Program-made: the position numbers and the translations under genes
The notes under the pieces: generated by a model
What the model was told of the DNA's origin: nothing
Databases searched by the model: none
Seen by the model: the letters and a program-made list of their open reading frames with translations, nothing else
NCBI RefSeq assembly: GCF_020595095.1
Contig: NZ_JAJDOP010000017.1
Coordinates: 1-50,226, forward strand
Direction of reading: 5' to 3'
Source: Microvirga rosea
Lineage (GTDB): Bacteria > Pseudomonadota > Alphaproteobacteria > Rhizobiales > Beijerinckiaceae
DNA length: 50,226 nt
Shown here: piece after piece, positions 49,332 through 50,226 of the stretch
Layout of the letters: each line of letters opens with the position of its first letter
How positions within the stretch are numbered: position 1 is the first letter of the stretch

Positions 49332-49724
49332 TCATCGGGAAGCGGCGCAGGGCAAATAGACCACCGGGTAGGCCGGAACGTGCTGGTCATGCGACAGAAA
49401 GGTGAGGTTTTCGCAGATCGCTTGGGCGATCAACAGATGGTCGAACGGATCACGATGGTGCATTGGCAGGTCGGCGAGGGCCGCCAGGTGGTAAGGGCGG
49501 ATATCGAGGGTGTCGAAACCCTGTGCGTCGATCGCCTCACTGATCTCTGCAATATCGGCCTCAAGCTTGCCGACCCGGACCTTGACGACAATCTCCCATA
49601 AGGAAGCGACGCTGATCAGGATGTCGTTGGCCGGGTCGGTGATGGCATCCATGGCAGCCTGTCCGATCCGCGGGTCGCCCTGCAACCACCAGAGAAGGGC
49701 GTGGGTGTCGAGAAGGATCCTCAC
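49332..49724 (-). CDS. vapC: PIN-domain toxin (VapC-like RNase)
   Basis: The 130-residue protein starts MRILLDTHALLWWLQGDPRI and has the PIN acidic residues: Asp in LLDTHALLWW, Glu in VASLWEIVVKV, Asp in HRDPFDHLLIAQA and Asp in FLSHDQHV. Such proteins cleave RNA (often initiator tRNA or rRNA) unless bound by antitoxin. It overlaps the antitoxin gene by 4 bp (ATGA), the normal order for this type II system. Confidence 0.88.
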   Translation of the reverse strand: MRILLDTHALLWWLQGDPRIGQAAMDAITDPANDILISVASLWEIVVKVRVGKLEADIAEISEAIDAQGFDTLDIRPYHLAALADLPMHHRDPFDHLLIAQAICENLTFLSHDQHVPAYPVVYLPCAASR

Positions 49725-49987
49725 TCGTGCGCGCCTTCCATGGCGGACAGCACATCGTCGGGCAGAATGTCAAAATCATCGGCCATGCGGATCTTGCCTT
49801 TCAGCATGCCCGGAATCCGGCGGGCCCGCTCCTGACCTGACGGCGGTCGGATCTCGGCAATCACCTCATTGCGGGACATGACAAGAACCGACGCCCCATG
49901 ACGAGCCTGACGGAGCAGTCCGCTGAGGTTGGCGCGCAGTTCGCGGACGCCTACCCGGATCTGCTTATCGTTGTTCGGACGAAGCAT
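49721..49987 (-). CDS. Type II antitoxin, Phd/YefM-like
   Basis: From ATG 49987 (GGAG 7 bases upstream) the product is about 88 residues. A DNA-binding N-terminus (RVGVRELRANLSGLLRQARH, then GASVLVMSRNEVIAEI) is typical of Phd/YefM. The toxin-binding tail contains IRMADDFDILPDDVLSAM. An ATG at 50008 would give a longer form but lies inside the operator-like palindrome, so it is less likely. The protein neutralises the PIN toxin and probably represses the pair. Confidence 0.83.
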   Translation of the reverse strand: MLRPNNDKQIRVGVRELRANLSGLLRQARHGASVLVMSRNEVIAEIRPPSGQERARRIPGMLKGKIRMADDFDILPDDVLSAMEGAHE

Positions 49988-49997
49988 GGCTCGCTCC

Positions 49998-50017
49998 TGT
50001 GTACTCATATGTGTACA
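49998..50017. promoter_or_regulatory. Operator-like palindrome before the toxin-antitoxin pair
   Basis: GTGTACTCATATGTGTACAC is palindromic except for one mismatched pair. It lies 10 bp upstream of the antitoxin start, where Phd-type antitoxins usually bind to autoregulate. Confidence 0.6.
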
Positions 50018-50087
50018 CAAGATCTCTGCGATTAGCAAGTGGCTCGAGCTTGTACGGTGCATCGTTGACTGAGCGGATCAGGGGACA

Positions 50088-50226
50088 ATGAAAGCCTCAA
50101 TCGATGGACTTGCCGCTCTACGAGGGATTGGCCCCGGACGAGGGGAGGGGGAACTCAAGCGCCCAATGGGTAAGCCGGATCCAGAAGACGATGACTCCTA
50201 CCCGCCCTTCGCGAACGACGCTGATC
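50088..50226 (+). CDS. Possible start of an unknown gene, cut by window end
   Basis: ATG 50088 opens a frame (MKASIDGLAALRGIGPGRGE, then LKRPMGKPDPEDDDSYPPFA) that remains open to the window end, 46 codons. GGGG lies a few bases before the ATG. The composition is plausible, but there is no recognised family and too little sequence to judge. Confidence 0.3.
   Translation, partial: MKASIDGLAALRGIGPGRGEGELKRPMGKPDPEDDDSYPPFANDAD

Overview
The window looks like an alphaproteobacterium of the Hyphomicrobiales. Support comes from the GatB C-terminus at the left edge, an RHE_PE00001-type rhizobial plasmid-associated protein, a fixNOQP-like cbb3 oxidase operon accompanied by a DUF2189 membrane protein, and the density of alphaproteobacterial-type IS and Tn3 transposases. 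Methylobacteriaceae such as Microvirga would fit, but the genus is an inference. Only the gatB end is core genome. The rest is accessory: two catabolic/transport clusters, a respiratory cassette, several runs of unknown genes and many broken genes.

Layout. 1-127: end of gatB. 302-1567: a C-terminal piece of an MIT_C-domain gene fused back-to-back with a LigD-type ligase that lacks its 5' end. 1713-3660: unknown exported proteins, including a lipoprotein. 3742-4944: 5'-truncated ISKra4-family transposase. 5182-7029: large Gly-rich protein with three 120-bp repeats behind a perfect 16-bp palindrome. 7093-18175: divergent cluster with a SsuABC/TauABC-like ABC transporter and an M81 (MlrC-like) hydrolase on the minus strand, facing a GntR regulator, a D-cysteine desulfhydrase/cysteate lyase-type enzyme, an ATC hydrolase, a DsdA-type D-serine dehydratase, an MFS transporter and an alpha/beta hydrolase on the plus strand. 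This reads as uptake and breakdown of a sulfur- or D-amino-acid-related compound, possibly a cyclic thiazoline.

18413-28860: mostly unrecognised genes. They include a protein with a HEPN-like motif, a frameshifted dinB, and a compact operon of two six-cysteine exported paralogues followed by a 985-residue exported coiled-coil protein (the best candidate for an undescribed system). An RHE_PE00001 protein and a PAS gene cut by a transposon follow.

28861-39110: a unit bounded by inverted Tn3-type ends. It holds a Tn3 transposase with a large in-frame internal deletion, a perfect 48-bp palindrome, the cbb3 oxidase operon ccoNOQP with a small membrane protein, DUF2189, ccoI and ccoS, and a second, solitary Tn3 end. 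ccoG and ccoH are not seen. The cassette appears more GC-rich by eye than its surroundings.

39620-47663: one co-directional operon-like cluster with an IclR regulator, an unrecognised 576-residue protein, a probable DUF3726 protein, an M19-type dipeptidase lacking the usual His-x-Asp motif, and a complete spermidine/putrescine-type ABC transporter. The right edge has an IS6-family element that truncates an unknown gene, a decayed ORF, and a VapBC-type toxin-antitoxin pair with its own palindromic operator.

All calls are from reading the sequence without database searches. Family names rest on recognised motifs. No rRNA, tRNA or CRISPR array was found.
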